A DNA stretch of 37,467 bases from contig JAFTRV010000035.1 of NCBI GenBank assembly GCA_017462065.1, positions 1-37,467 of the forward strand. The letters run 5' to 3'. Under the pieces are notes generated by a model. It had not been told where the DNA came from. It made no database searches and was given only the letters and a program-made list of their open reading frames with translations. The stretch comes from Bacteroidaceae bacterium. Its GTDB lineage: Bacteria; Bacteroidota; Bacteroidia; Bacteroidales; Bacteroidaceae. Below are positions 1-7,668 of the stretch, in pieces. Each line of letters starts with the position of its first letter. Within the stretch, counting starts at the first letter, position 1. Position numbers and translations under genes: made by a program.

Positions 1-25
1 AAGTAAATTTCTGTGTTACGTTTGC

Positions 26-68
26 CTTCAAAATCCTCATTTACGCTCAGTAAACTGCGGTTTTGAAG
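26..68. repeat. Imperfect inverted repeat near the left edge
   Basis: CTTCAAAA (26-33) is complementary to TTTTGAAG (61-68), and TTTAC (40-44) pairs with GTAAA (50-54) inside it. Together they form one imperfect hairpin. It lies downstream of the minus-strand fragment and terminator that follow. No coding region is evident in 1-114. It may be an intergenic repeat, but only one copy is visible here. Confidence 0.4.
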
Positions 69-114
69 CCTGCACAAGCCTTGAACTTTGCTTTTTATTC
101 ACCCCCGACAAAAA

Positions 115-138
115 GAGGGTGACTTTTGGGTCACCCTC
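115..138 (-). terminator. Hairpin terminator for the minus-strand fragment at 140-275
   Basis: GAGGGTGAC (115-123) and GTCACCCTC (130-138) form a 9-bp perfect stem with a 6-base loop. Read on the minus strand it is followed by CTTTTTGTC, a short T run. It starts two bases after a minus-strand TAA at 140-142, as expected for a rho-independent terminator of a gene now lost. Confidence 0.65.
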
Positions 139-139
139 A

Positions 140-275
140 TTATAGTTTCAACCCACGATTTTGTCTTCTGCTTGTCGGTAATCCTAAGGCTTCCATAAAC
201 TCATCTTTCTTGCGTCTGAACCAAGAGTGATGTGATACGCCATCGATTCTAAGGTCAACTCTTTCCTCTTTATCT
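140..275 (-). pseudogene. C-terminal remnant of an unrecognised gene
   Basis: A minus-strand frame of about 43 codons ends at TAA 140-142, directly before a terminator. Its translation (for example RIDGVSHHSWFRRKKDEFMEALGLP near the middle, written here only as short pieces: RIDGVSHHSW, FRRKKDEFME) is charged and looks protein-like rather than random. It has no start codon of its own and joins at about 275 to the FISUMP-like fragment in a different frame. I do not recognise the family. I infer that this is the tail of a gene whose 5' part was replaced when the FISUMP segment arrived. Chance coding potential cannot be excluded. Confidence 0.35.
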
Positions 276-440
276 GCTGTTGCCGTTGGGCCCTGTTACC
301 TTGCGCCCTTTGACGCTGTTGAGTTTTGTCCCCTCCCATGTGCGCTTCTCGATAAGTTCCTGCTGCTCGGCTGTTGTAGGCATTCGTCAGGAACCGCCCC
401 ATTTGACATGTGCAACGTCATCTTCCGGGTCCGGTTCTGT
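275..440 (-). pseudogene. Truncated, nonsense-mutated duplicate of the FISUMP gene segment
   Basis: Positions 275-440 align without gaps to 867-1032 inside the intact gene at 673-1419. I count about 9 mismatches by eye (roughly 95% identity). In the frame of the intact protein this fragment reads EDDVAHVKWGGS, then a TGA stop where the intact copy has TGG (Trp), then RMPTTAEQQELIEK and so on, ending at a second stop (TAA 270-272) just past the homology. It has no start codon or signal peptide and cannot make the protein. It is a partial duplication or a decayed paralogue, flanked by unrelated sequence on both sides. Confidence 0.85.
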
Positions 441-454
441 ATTTTTATTATTGG

Positions 455-498
455 TGTCCGATAAACTTTTTATAACTGATAAGAGTTTTTATCGGACA
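455..498. repeat. Inverted repeat, possible insertion-sequence end remnant
   Basis: TGTCCGATAAA (455-465) is a perfect 11-bp inverted repeat of TTTATCGGACA (488-498), separated by 22 AT-rich bases. It lies directly beside the end of the FISUMP duplication (about 440). The arms look like terminal inverted repeats of a very small element or the scar of an excised one, but no transposase or clear target duplication is visible, so this is inference. A stem-loop transcript element is an alternative. Confidence 0.4.
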
Positions 499-502
499 GT
501 AA

Positions 503-637
503 TATATTATTATTGACAGTACGCCTGTCCCATATTTTAGAGAGTATGCAGAACTTGGCGTAAAGATACTCCCGCCACTGCATATACCAATACTTATAAG
601 TTTTATTGAGCAGTACTTGGAAAATAATGGCAGATGA
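503..637 (+). other. Possible orphan 3' coding fragment
   Basis: A stop-free plus-strand frame of 44 codons runs from just after TAA 500-502 to TGA 635-637. It translates to a plausible protein tail (PVPYFREYAELG, then VKILPPLHIPILISF, ending EQYLENNGR) but has no start codon. It begins just past the inverted repeat at 455-498. It could be the 3' end of a gene broken by the same rearrangement, or chance. The remaining bases to 672 show nothing I can identify. Confidence 0.2.
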
Positions 638-672
638 TGAATAATATAGTTATTCGTGCTGTATAATCTCTG

Positions 673-1419
673 TCATTCACATACCGGACGTACAGGCATA
701 CCATAGTTGCGGTAGCCGTTGCGTACGTTCTTTACTTCACTGCAAAAGTACATATAATGTGTGTTGAAAGGGTAGTTGCCGTCAAGAGTTCCCTGCCAAT
801 AATATGAGTAGTAGCTCTTGTTGTAAACCTCAACACCGTCGCGGTAACCGGCTGCGGGCAGGAATATGCTGTTGCCGTTGGGCCCTGTTACCTTGCGCCC
901 TTTGACGCCGTTGAGTTTTGTCCACTCCCATGTGCACTTCTCGATAAGTTCCTGCTGCTCGGCTGTTGTAGGCATTCGCCAGGAACCGCCCCATTTGCGA
1001 TGTGCAACGTCGTCTTCCGGGTCCAGTTCGGTCTTGTTATCGACAATGCCATAGGAACTGCCGGTGCAATATTTTGTAAGGGTGTCGTAGCTGCCGTCGC
1101 ACCATTTATAGTTCCCCCAGGTATATTCGCTTTTTTCCTCGGTTTCGCCCCATGCATAGTAGCCACCATACTCTTCAGGCTTTGTCGCGCCTACATTGTG
1201 GGCAGCCCATTTTACGCTAAGCCCTAAATCTATGGCTTCGTAGATACCGGTGTCGGGTGTTGCCGGTTCTGTGAATTTAATGCTGTCTATCTCTGAAATT
1301 AGTATACGCTCTACAGTTCGGTCGTTGTAGTAGATATACATGTATCTGTCGTTCAGGCTCTCTTGTGCAAATGAATACATGCATGCCATGAGAGCGTAAA
1401 GGAGTATTGTCTTTCTCAT
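673..1419 (-). CDS. Secreted FISUMP-domain surface protein
   Basis: A 248-residue protein. The start at 1419 gives [19 protein letters not shown], a clear signal peptide, and overlaps the uvrA stop as ATGA (1416-1419); a longer in-frame start at 1467 would lie inside uvrA and hide the signal. After the signal comes a short segment ending SEIDSIKF, common at the N-terminus of Bacteroidales surface proteins. From about residue 58 follows a domain with LGLSVKWAAHNVGA, GGYYAWGE, WRMPT, LPAAGYRDG and a final MPVRPV. This pattern matches the Fibrobacter succinogenes major paralogous (FISUMP, DUF1566-like) domain, a presumed C-type-lectin-like fold. Function and ligand are unknown. No separate promoter is evident, so expression probably follows uvrA by translational coupling. 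Part of the gene is duplicated as a broken copy at 275-440. Confidence 0.8.
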   Translation of the reverse strand: MRKTILLYALMACMYSFAQESLNDRYMYIYYNDRTVERILISEIDSIKFTEPATPDTGIYEAIDLGLSVKWAAHNVGATKPEEYGGYYAWGETEEKSEYTWGNYKWCDGSYDTLTKYCTGSSYGIVDNKTELDPEDDVAHRKWGGSWRMPTTAEQQELIEKCTWEWTKLNGVKGRKVTGPNGNSIFLPAAGYRDGVEVYNKSYYSYYWQGTLDGNYPFNTHYMYFCSEVKNVRNGYRNYGMPVRPVCE

Positions 1420-4202
1420 ATTCCAAGTTTTTCTTTCAGGAACTGCCCTGTGTATGACTCTTGGCATTTTGCGACCTCCTCGGGCGTGCCTGTCGCTACA
1501 AGGTAGCCTCCTTCGTCGCCGCCCTCGGGGCCTAAGTCAATAAGGTAGTCGGCGCACTTGATAACGTCCATATTATGCTCGATAATCACAAGCGAGTGGC
1601 CTCGTGCGAGCAGTCGCTCGAACGACTTGAGCAGTTTCTTTATGTCGTGGAAGTGGAGTCCTGTCGTGGGCTCGTCAAAGATGAACATGGTAGGGCGGTC
1701 GCTCTGCTGGCTAAGGTAGTATGCCAGCTTCACGCGCTGGTTCTCTCCGCCCGACAATGTCGAAGAGGATTGCCCCAATTTTATGTATGCGAGTCCTACG
1801 TCCTGCAGGGGCTGCAGACTCTGGGCTATGCGTTGCTGGCCATGCTCCTGGAAAAAGTTTATAGCGTCGCCGACTGTCATCTCAAGAATGTCGTATATGT
1901 TCTTGCCATGGAACTTGACCTCAAGGACCTCGTTCTTGAAACGCTTGCCGTGACAAGCCTCGCACTCTAATTTGAGGTCGGCCATGAACTGCATCGACAC
2001 GGTTATCGTGCCTTCGCCCTTGCACTCTTCGCATCGTCCGCCGTCGGAGTTGAACGAGAAATGCCCGGCACCGAATCCCAGCTGCTTCGACAGCGGCTGC
2101 TGAGCGAACAGGTGGCGTATCTCGTCATATACTTTAAGGTATGTGACCGGGTTTGAGCGTGATGACTTGCCTATAGGGTTCTGGTCTATGAATTCCACTC
2201 CGCTGAGCTGTCTCAACGCACCCTCGACGCTCTCGCACTGTCCGGGAGCGTCGCATGCGTTGCCGAAATGACGCATTAGCGAACGATAAAGTATGTTGCG
2301 TACAAGGGTAGACTTGCCTGAGCCGCTGACTCCGCTGACAACGGTAAACAGGTTCAGCAGGAAATCTACGTCAAAACCTTTGAGGTTGTTCTCTCTTGCC
2401 CCCTTGACGGTTATTCTGTTGTTCGATGTGCGGCGGTGCTTGGGAACCTCTATCGTCTCTTCGCCCAGCAGGTATTTTACGGTGTAGCTGTTGCTGCCTT
2501 TCTGCAGGTTGCTAAGGTCTCCTCGGTAGACGATGTTTCCTCCGTACGAGCCGGCCTTAGGACCTACGTCTATTATATAGTCGGCGGCACGTATTATCTC
2601 TTCGTCATGCTCAACTACGACAACGGTGTTGCCGAGGTCGCGCAAGCGGTAAAGCACGTTGATGAGGCGGCCTGTATCACGGCTGTGCAGTCCGATGCTC
2701 GGCTCGTCGAGGATATACAATGAGCCTACAAGGGCGCTTCCCAACGATGTGACGAGGTTTATCCTCTGGCTCTCGCCGCCGGACAATGTGTTGCTCAATC
2801 GGTTAAGGGTAAGATATCCGAGCCCGACATCGAGCAGGCAGTCTATGCGGCTGCGTATCTCGGCGAGTATCCTCTTAGCTATTATTGCGTCATGCTCGTC
2901 GAGCTGTATGCCGTCAAAGAACTCTTTCAGTTTGGTTATGGGCAGCTCAATGAGCTCGACAATGCTTCTGCCGCCAACCTTGACGTATCCGGCCTCTTTC
3001 TTGAGGCGCGTGCCGTGGCATGTAGGACATATCGGCTTGCCGCGGTAGCGGGCGAGCATGACTCTGTACTGTATCTTGTACTGGTTGGCCTTGACCATGT
3101 TGAAGAAGTTGTCGATGCACACCCCCTCCTGGTACTCTTCTATCCATGGGCCTTTGTGCCAAAGGTAGTCCTTCTGCTCCTGCGTAAGGTTGTAGTACGG
3201 CTCAAAGATAGGGAAATTGTCCTGCGGGGCCCTGCGGCAGAACTCGTTCTTCCATTCGCCCATCTTCTCGCCTCTCCAGCAAAAGACGGCGCCGTCATAT
3301 ACGCTTAATGTCTTGTTGGGTATCACAAGGTCCTCGTCAATGCCTACAATGCGTCCGAATCCTTCGCAGTCGGGGCATGCGCCTATTGGCGAGTTGAACG
3401 AGAACATCTGCTCTGTAGGCTCTTCGAACTCAATGCCGTCGGCTTCGAAACGGATACTGAAGCAGTGCGGCTCCTCTTCGTCCATGAACTGAATCATGCA
3501 CTTGCCGTTGCCCTCGTAGAATGCTGTCTCTGCCGAATCGAGCAGGCGGCTTGCCGTCTCTTTGCTCTCGCTTGCCGAAAGGCGGTCGATGAGCAGCGAC
3601 GGCTTCTCGTTCTTCCGAGGCGTGTAGTCCTCGATGCGTATAATCTCTTTTCCGAGAACAATGCGTGTGAATCCCTGCTGAAGATATATCTGCAGCTGCT
3701 CCTCGAGCGTGCGTCCCTTGCGTTTCGGTATCGGGGCGAGCAGCATGAGCCGTGTGCCTTCGGGCCGGCTGTTCATGCATGCGACAAGGTCTTCAGGGTA
3801 GTCCTTCTTTACCAGCGTGCCGCTCACTGGAGAGTAGGTCTTTCCTATTCTTGCGTACAGCAGCTTAAGGTATTCGTAAATCTCGGTCGATGTGCCTACC
3901 GTTGAACGAGGGTTGCGGTTATTCACCTTCTGCTCAATGGCTATTGCGGGCGGTATACCCTTGATGAAGTCACATTCGGGCTTGTTCATTTGCCCAAGGA
4001 ACTGGCGGGCGTACGCCGACAGCGACTCGACATACCGTCGTTGCCCCTCGGCATATAAGGTGTCGAATGCCAAAGAGGATTTTCCCGACCCTGAAAGGCC
4101 GGTGATGACAACAAGCTTGCCACGAGGAATCTCAACATCGACATTCTTCAGGTTATTGACTCTCGTGCCTTTTATTACTATGTTCTTGCTGCTATCATTC
4201 AT
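1416..4202 (-). CDS. uvrA: UvrABC excinuclease subunit A
   Basis: A 928-residue UvrA, close to the usual 940. It is the damage-sensing ATPase of nucleotide excision repair, acting with UvrB and UvrC on DNA in the cytoplasm. Two ABC-type ATPase halves are visible: Walker [10 protein letters not shown] near residue 35 and GVSGSGKST in the second half, each with an LSGGE signature ([16 protein letters not shown]) and a Walker B ([20 protein letters not shown]). Zinc-binding cysteine pairs appear as CPDC, CPTC, CEEC and CEAC. The start is ATG at 4202, and a minus-strand -7 box lies at 4231-4238. The stop overlaps the start of the FISUMP gene by four bases, an odd pairing of a housekeeping repair gene with a surface protein. 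uvrB and uvrC are not in the window. Confidence 0.97.
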   Translation of the reverse strand: MNDSSKNIVIKGTRVNNLKNVDVEIPRGKLVVITGLSGSGKSSLAFDTLYAEGQRRYVESLSAYARQFLGQMNKPECDFIKGIPPAIAIEQKVNNRNPRSTVGTSTEIYEYLKLLYARIGKTYSPVSGTLVKKDYPEDLVACMNSRPEGTRLMLLAPIPKRKGRTLEEQLQIYLQQGFTRIVLGKEIIRIEDYTPRKNEKPSLLIDRLSASESKETASRLLDSAETAFYEGNGKCMIQFMDEEEPHCFSIRFEADGIEFEEPTEQMFSFNSPIGACPDCEGFGRIVGIDEDLVIPNKTLSVYDGAVFCWRGEKMGEWKNEFCRRAPQDNFPIFEPYYNLTQEQKDYLWHKGPWIEEYQEGVCIDNFFNMVKANQYKIQYRVMLARYRGKPICPTCHGTRLKKEAGYVKVGGRSIVELIELPITKLKEFFDGIQLDEHDAIIAKRILAEIRSRIDCLLDVGLGYLTLNRLSNTLSGGESQRINLVTSLGSALVGSLYILDEPSIGLHSRDTGRLINVLYRLRDLGNTVVVVEHDEEIIRAADYIIDVGPKAGSYGGNIVYRGDLSNLQKGSNSYTVKYLLGEETIEVPKHRRTSNNRITVKGARENNLKGFDVDFLLNLFTVVSGVSGSGKSTLVRNILYRSLMRHFGNACDAPGQCESVEGALRQLSGVEFIDQNPIGKSSRSNPVTYLKVYDEIRHLFAQQPLSKQLGFGAGHFSFNSDGGRCEECKGEGTITVSMQFMADLKLECEACHGKRFKNEVLEVKFHGKNIYDILEMTVGDAINFFQEHGQQRIAQSLQPLQDVGLAYIKLGQSSSTLSGGENQRVKLAYYLSQQSDRPTMFIFDEPTTGLHFHDIKKLLKSFERLLARGHSLVIIEHNMDVIKCADYLIDLGPEGGDEGGYLVATGTPEEVAKCQESYTGQFLKEKLGI

Positions 4203-4230
4203 TGTTGCCCGCTGTTCTAAATCAATCCTG

Positions 4231-4238
4231 CGAATTTA
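4231..4238 (-). promoter_or_regulatory. -7 box of the uvrA promoter
   Basis: On the minus strand TAAATTCG, seven of eight matches to the Bacteroidota -7 box TAnnTTTG, lies about 30 bases upstream of the uvrA start. A convincing -33 box is not visible. Confidence 0.45.
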
Positions 4239-4323
4239 CATAAAAAACAGCTACAATGTAACTCTTTGTCGAAATTTGATGTCAAACAGCCTGTTAATTA
4301 TTCTTTAGTAACGCTATTTTAGT

Positions 4324-4331
4324 TATCTTCG
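4324..4331 (+). promoter_or_regulatory. -7 box upstream of the GHL10 gene
   Basis: TATCTTCG matches TAnnTTTG except for one base and lies 24 bases before the ATG at 4355. The same variant occurs in the better promoter at 29603-29610. No good -33 box is seen. Confidence 0.45.
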
Positions 4332-4354
4332 CATGCATTAATTCAATTGTGTCT

Positions 4355-5857
4355 ATGAGAAGAACATTATATGTCATGTGCCTTGCGGCTGCAATGGCCC
4401 TCGTTTCGTGCGGAACGGTAAAGAATGGCGTTCAGCGCTCCCCCAAGCGTGAATTCCGCGGGGCATGGATACAGGCTGTCAATGGCCGGTTTACAGGCAT
4501 GGACGAACTCCTGATGAAAGAGTACCTGACAACAATGCTCGACAATCTGCAAAAGGTAAATGTCAATGCGGTCATTTTTCAGGTGCGTGTCGAGGGCGAC
4601 GCCCTCTATCCATCTCCCTATGAGCCGTGGAGCCGTTTTATCACCGGCGAGCAGGGCTGTTCGCCCGGCTGGGACCCGTTGGCGTTCATGGTCACAGAGT
4701 GTCACAGACGCAATATGGAACTGCATGCATGGATAAACCCCTATCGTGCCCGTACCAAAGGCACTGCATACGTGTCGCCCGAACATCCGAGCGTGCAGTC
4801 GCCGGAGAATTTCATAGAGTATCAAGGACAGCTCTACTTCAATCCGGCTCTGCAGGCCAACCGTAATCATATATGCAAGATTGTAAGAGACATACTGCAA
4901 CGTTACGATGTGGATGGTCTGCATATTGACGATTATTTCTATCCCTATCCTGTGAAGGGCGTTGAATTCCCCGACGACAAGTGGTTTGAAATGAGCGGCA
5001 AAAGCGACAGGGGAGAATGGAGACGAGAGAACGTGAATCATCTGATATACCAGCTTCACCGTACGGTGCGTGAGGTCAAGCCGTGGGTGAAGTTCGGCGT
5101 TTCGCCGTTCGGCATCTACCGTAACGTCAAGAGCTGGGAGCATGGCAGCGATACAAACGGCCTGCAATGTTACGACGAACTGAACGCCGATGTTCTCTTC
5201 TGGGTCGAAAAGGGGTGGGTGGACTATACGATACCTCAGATATATTGGGAGATAGGCCACCCGGCTGCCGACTACGAGGAACTTGTCGGCTGGTGGGCCG
5301 GCCATGCCTCAAAACGGCCGTTGTATATCGGTCAGGACGTGGTACGTACAGTCAAGGCTAAGGACGTCTCTTCAAGAACAGGCAATCAGCAACCGAAAAA
5401 ATATGAACTGCAACGCTCGAACGCTAATGTCTCGGGCTCTTGCTTCTGGGATGCGGCATCCGCAGCGAATAATCTTGACGGCTATCGTGACTTTCTTGCT
5501 CAGGGCTATTACCGTTACCCGGCATTGGTGCCTGAGGCTCCTTTCATAGACAATAAGGCGCCAGCGAAGGTCGGTGGGGTGAGAACCATAAAGGACGAAA
5601 TGGGTACTATGCTTCTATGGTTACCGAATGAAAAATGCGTAAAGGATGAGATGGACAGGCCGTCAAGGTATGTGGTGTACTGTTTCCCGAAAGGCGAAAG
5701 AATAGACCTTGACAACCCTGCACGAATAGTGGAGATAACCGGCCGCACGTACTACAGAATTCCTGACAGCCTGCGTGGCGAGCATGTTTTTGTGGTAACG
5801 GTACTCGACCGCCTGCAGAATGAGTCGAAGGGCGTTAAATGTAAAGTAAATCTTTGA
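4355..5857 (+). CDS. GHL10 / DUF187 family glycoside hydrolase-like lipoprotein
   Basis: A 500-residue protein beginning MRRTLYVMCLAAAMALVSC; the hydrophobic stretch ending LVSC is a lipobox, so it should be a membrane-anchored lipoprotein. I chose ATG 4355 over an in-frame GTG at 4349. From about residue 30 the sequence follows the GHL10 (DUF187, YngK-like) family: FRGAWIQ, NVNAVIFQVR, GDALYPS, ELHAWINPYR, VDGLHIDDYFYP and KFGVSPFGIYR, i.e. a TIM-barrel fold. The last roughly 100 residues, after a proline-rich linker, look like a fibronectin-III-type or beta-sandwich domain. Members are thought to act on peptidoglycan or other glycans, but the substrate here is unknown. A GNAT gene follows after three bases, so the two are probably co-transcribed. 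Confidence 0.85.
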   Translation: MRRTLYVMCLAAAMALVSCGTVKNGVQRSPKREFRGAWIQAVNGRFTGMDELLMKEYLTTMLDNLQKVNVNAVIFQVRVEGDALYPSPYEPWSRFITGEQGCSPGWDPLAFMVTECHRRNMELHAWINPYRARTKGTAYVSPEHPSVQSPENFIEYQGQLYFNPALQANRNHICKIVRDILQRYDVDGLHIDDYFYPYPVKGVEFPDDKWFEMSGKSDRGEWRRENVNHLIYQLHRTVREVKPWVKFGVSPFGIYRNVKSWEHGSDTNGLQCYDELNADVLFWVEKGWVDYTIPQIYWEIGHPAADYEELVGWWAGHASKRPLYIGQDVVRTVKAKDVSSRTGNQQPKKYELQRSNANVSGSCFWDAASAANNLDGYRDFLAQGYYRYPALVPEAPFIDNKAPAKVGGVRTIKDEMGTMLLWLPNEKCVKDEMDRPSRYVVYCFPKGERIDLDNPARIVEITGRTYYRIPDSLRGEHVFVVTVLDRLQNESKGVKCKVNL

Positions 5858-5860
5858 TGT

Positions 5861-6313
5861 ATGAATGGCAACGTAAGAATTTTTGAGGTGCAGGAGACTG
5901 CCGAGGCTCACGTGGAGTCTGTCAATGCTCTGTTGAGGCAGCTGTCGTCATCGCCTCATGCGTTTACGGCAGAGTCTCTTGCCTCTATCGTCTCTTCCCC
6001 CTCGTCGCATCTGTTCTTCGCCGAATGCGACTCAAGGGTTGTCGGCATGCTCGCTCTTGGCGAGTATCTTGCTCCTACGGGCCGCAAGCTGTGGGTCGAG
6101 GATGTCGTTGTAGATGAATCGATGCGTGGGCGGTCTGTCGGACGCATGCTTGTCGAGCACGCTGTCTCTTTTGCAAAAGAGGGCGGCGACGGCGCTTTGA
6201 TGCTTACCTCCCGTCCTTCCCGTGTCGCAGCGAACAGTCTGTACCGCTCGTGCGGCTTCATGCATAAGGAGACGAACATGTACCGCATGCCGCTGAAGGG
6301 CAACGAAAGCTAA
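5861..6313 (+). CDS. GNAT family N-acetyltransferase
   Basis: A 150-residue protein with the GNAT fold order. A central strand LWVEDVVVDESMRGRSVGRMLVEHA carries the acetyl-CoA binding motif A in variant form (RGRSVGRML near residue 89), followed by a late ANSLYRSCGF motif and a C-terminal strand with MYRMPL. It should transfer an acetyl group from acetyl-CoA to an amine; the acceptor cannot be told. The ATG at 5861 lies three bases after the GHL10 stop. The gene converges on the sigma-like gene below, overlapping its 3' end by four bases, so the two transcripts have complementary ends. Confidence 0.85.
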   Translation: MNGNVRIFEVQETAEAHVESVNALLRQLSSSPHAFTAESLASIVSSPSSHLFFAECDSRVVGMLALGEYLAPTGRKLWVEDVVVDESMRGRSVGRMLVEHAVSFAKEGGDGALMLTSRPSRVAANSLYRSCGFMHKETNMYRMPLKGNES

Positions 6314-6969
6314 TGCGTTCTCAGCCTAATGGCTTTGTCCGCTATCTTCAGCTTGATGGCATTGTCCGCCAATGTGAGCACGGCTCTGTGCTTTGCCATT
6401 GAAACGGTGCTCTGGATCTGTTTCTGTGTAAGCTCGTCATAAGGCTGTGAGCTATTGATGTATCTCCATATATGGGGGGCTGCTTCCATCAAATCTTTTC
6501 CATCTATGATGAGAAGCCTGATAATGACACGGTCACGTTCACAAAGCATCTTGTAGGCTTTCCGTATAAGCCGGTTCTTCTCGTCATCTGTCACGGGATG
6601 TTCAATGAGTTCCGCATCTTTTTGCAGGTCAATGCATGTCTCAATCTCGTTACGTTTGTTCTCTGCGTTTTTTCTTGCAATGAAATAGCGTACCGAACAT
6701 TTCGAAAGGTAGCTGTAAAGAGTACAGTCGTTCTTGCCCTCCCAGTTCCTCAAGACCTTCCAGTTATCATTGGAAAGGTACTCGTAGAACTCTCCGATTA
6801 TTGTATTGGTGTTGTCGTCGTTGTATACGGATGTGGAGATATAGCTCAGAAGGCTTTTACACTTTACATTGAAAAAGTATTCATGCAACTTGTTGTCTAT
6901 CGGCTGGGCAGTGAGTCCTTTCACTAATTCCCGGTCACTCATTGAAGCGTAAATGTTTTTCTGTAGCAT
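6310..6969 (-). CDS. Sigma-70-like RNA polymerase sigma factor, divergent
   Basis: A 219-residue protein. The N-terminal SDRELVKGL is typical of extracytoplasmic-type sigma factors. Region 2-like sequence spans about residues 25-100, with FYEYLSNDNWKVLRNWEGK followed by LYSYLSKCSVRYF, resembling the core-binding and -10 recognition helices. Near the C-terminus LTQKQIQSTVSMAKHRAVLTL resembles a region 4 helix-turn-helix. The middle (CERDRVIIRLLIIDGKDLMEAAPHIW) resembles the start of region 4. I infer a sigma factor with unusual spacing. No anti-sigma gene with a membrane segment lies next to it; the upstream neighbour is a soluble hypothetical protein. A good -7 box lies at 7009-7016. Confidence 0.65.
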   Translation of the reverse strand: MLQKNIYASMSDRELVKGLTAQPIDNKLHEYFFNVKCKSLLSYISTSVYNDDNTNTIIGEFYEYLSNDNWKVLRNWEGKNDCTLYSYLSKCSVRYFIARKNAENKRNEIETCIDLQKDAELIEHPVTDDEKNRLIRKAYKMLCERDRVIIRLLIIDGKDLMEAAPHIWRYINSSQPYDELTQKQIQSTVSMAKHRAVLTLADNAIKLKIADKAIRLRTH

Positions 6970-7008
6970 GAATAAAAATGTAATGTGTGCGTTGTTTCCA
7001 ACCTACTG

Positions 7009-7016
7009 CAAAAATA
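7009..7016 (-). promoter_or_regulatory. -7 box of the sigma-like gene
   Basis: The minus strand reads TATTTTTG, a full match to TAnnTTTG, 40 bases upstream of the start at 6969. TTGC at 7039-7042 (minus) could serve as a -33 box at 22-base spacing. Confidence 0.6.
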
Positions 7017-7097
7017 CTAAAAATATCCAATCACATTGGCAACGATACAAAAATATCTTCCCCTCTTTTTTTTATAACCCCAAAAGAGCCTAAAAAG

Positions 7098-7523
7098 TTA
7101 TTGATTGGTGTAAAAATCTAATGCTTCAAAAATTTCATTCTTTGATAGGCTGCGAAACTCGCAGTTCCCCTCTTTGTTAAGCAACGGCGTTTCATCGCTG
7201 TCTGTCCTTTCTATGTGAGAGTATATCTCTTCGTATGCCTTGCAGTTGAAAATAAACCGTCCGTACTCCTCTCTTGCCGTATTCGTGAATATGCGAAGCC
7301 TTTCAGTGGAAAAGCCGTTTATTATGCATGAGAGGAAGAGCGAGCAGGTGTACGCAGCCGCAATGATTCTCTTGTCGGCATTGCCGTTGAATGATGCGAA
7401 TGCGGTCAGGAACGGCTCGCCGAAACCGGCATGAATGTCTGCCGTGCATACGGCTCTGCATAGCAGCCCCTTTATCTCAAGTCGTTCTTGCTCAATGTCA
7501 AAATATCTCCCTTTATCCGGCAT
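7098..7523 (-). CDS. Hypothetical soluble protein
   Basis: A 141-residue protein that I do not recognise. It has no signal peptide or transmembrane segment and looks mainly helical, with a mildly hydrophobic stretch (IIAAAYTCSLFLSCIING, about residues 53-70) and an acidic C-terminal third. It lies upstream of the sigma-like gene on the same strand, but a separate -7 box between them suggests separate transcription. Just upstream, ATGCC (7537-7541) and GGCAT (7548-7552) form a short hairpin. The reading frame is closed by ordinary start and stop codons and no better frame overlaps it. A role linked to the sigma factor is only a guess from position. Confidence 0.55.
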   Translation of the reverse strand: MPDKGRYFDIEQERLEIKGLLCRAVCTADIHAGFGEPFLTAFASFNGNADKRIIAAAYTCSLFLSCIINGFSTERLRIFTNTAREEYGRFIFNCKAYEEIYSHIERTDSDETPLLNKEGNCEFRSLSKNEIFEALDFYTNQ

Positions 7524-7589
7524 TTTTTCTATTATATGCCATTTAAGGCATTGTTTGTTGAGAAATAATATCTATTTTTAAACTTTTTA

Positions 7590-7597
7590 TAGTTTTG
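7590..7597 (+). promoter_or_regulatory. -7 box of the outer-membrane barrel gene
   Basis: TAGTTTTG matches TAnnTTTG fully and lies 71 bases before the chosen ATG at 7669, giving a leader of roughly 65 bases. A T-rich stretch upstream offers only a weak -33 box. Confidence 0.6.
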
Positions 7598-7668
7598 CAT
7601 GTCAAATAACCGATGTCTTGCAAATTGCATCAGGCATGCATGAATTATTCTGCAAAAATATAAAATAT

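Noticed and set aside
4367-5305. Long minus-strand open frame of 312 codons
   Set aside because: It lies wholly within the GHL10 gene, opposite strand, with no family signature; it is a shadow of the real frame.
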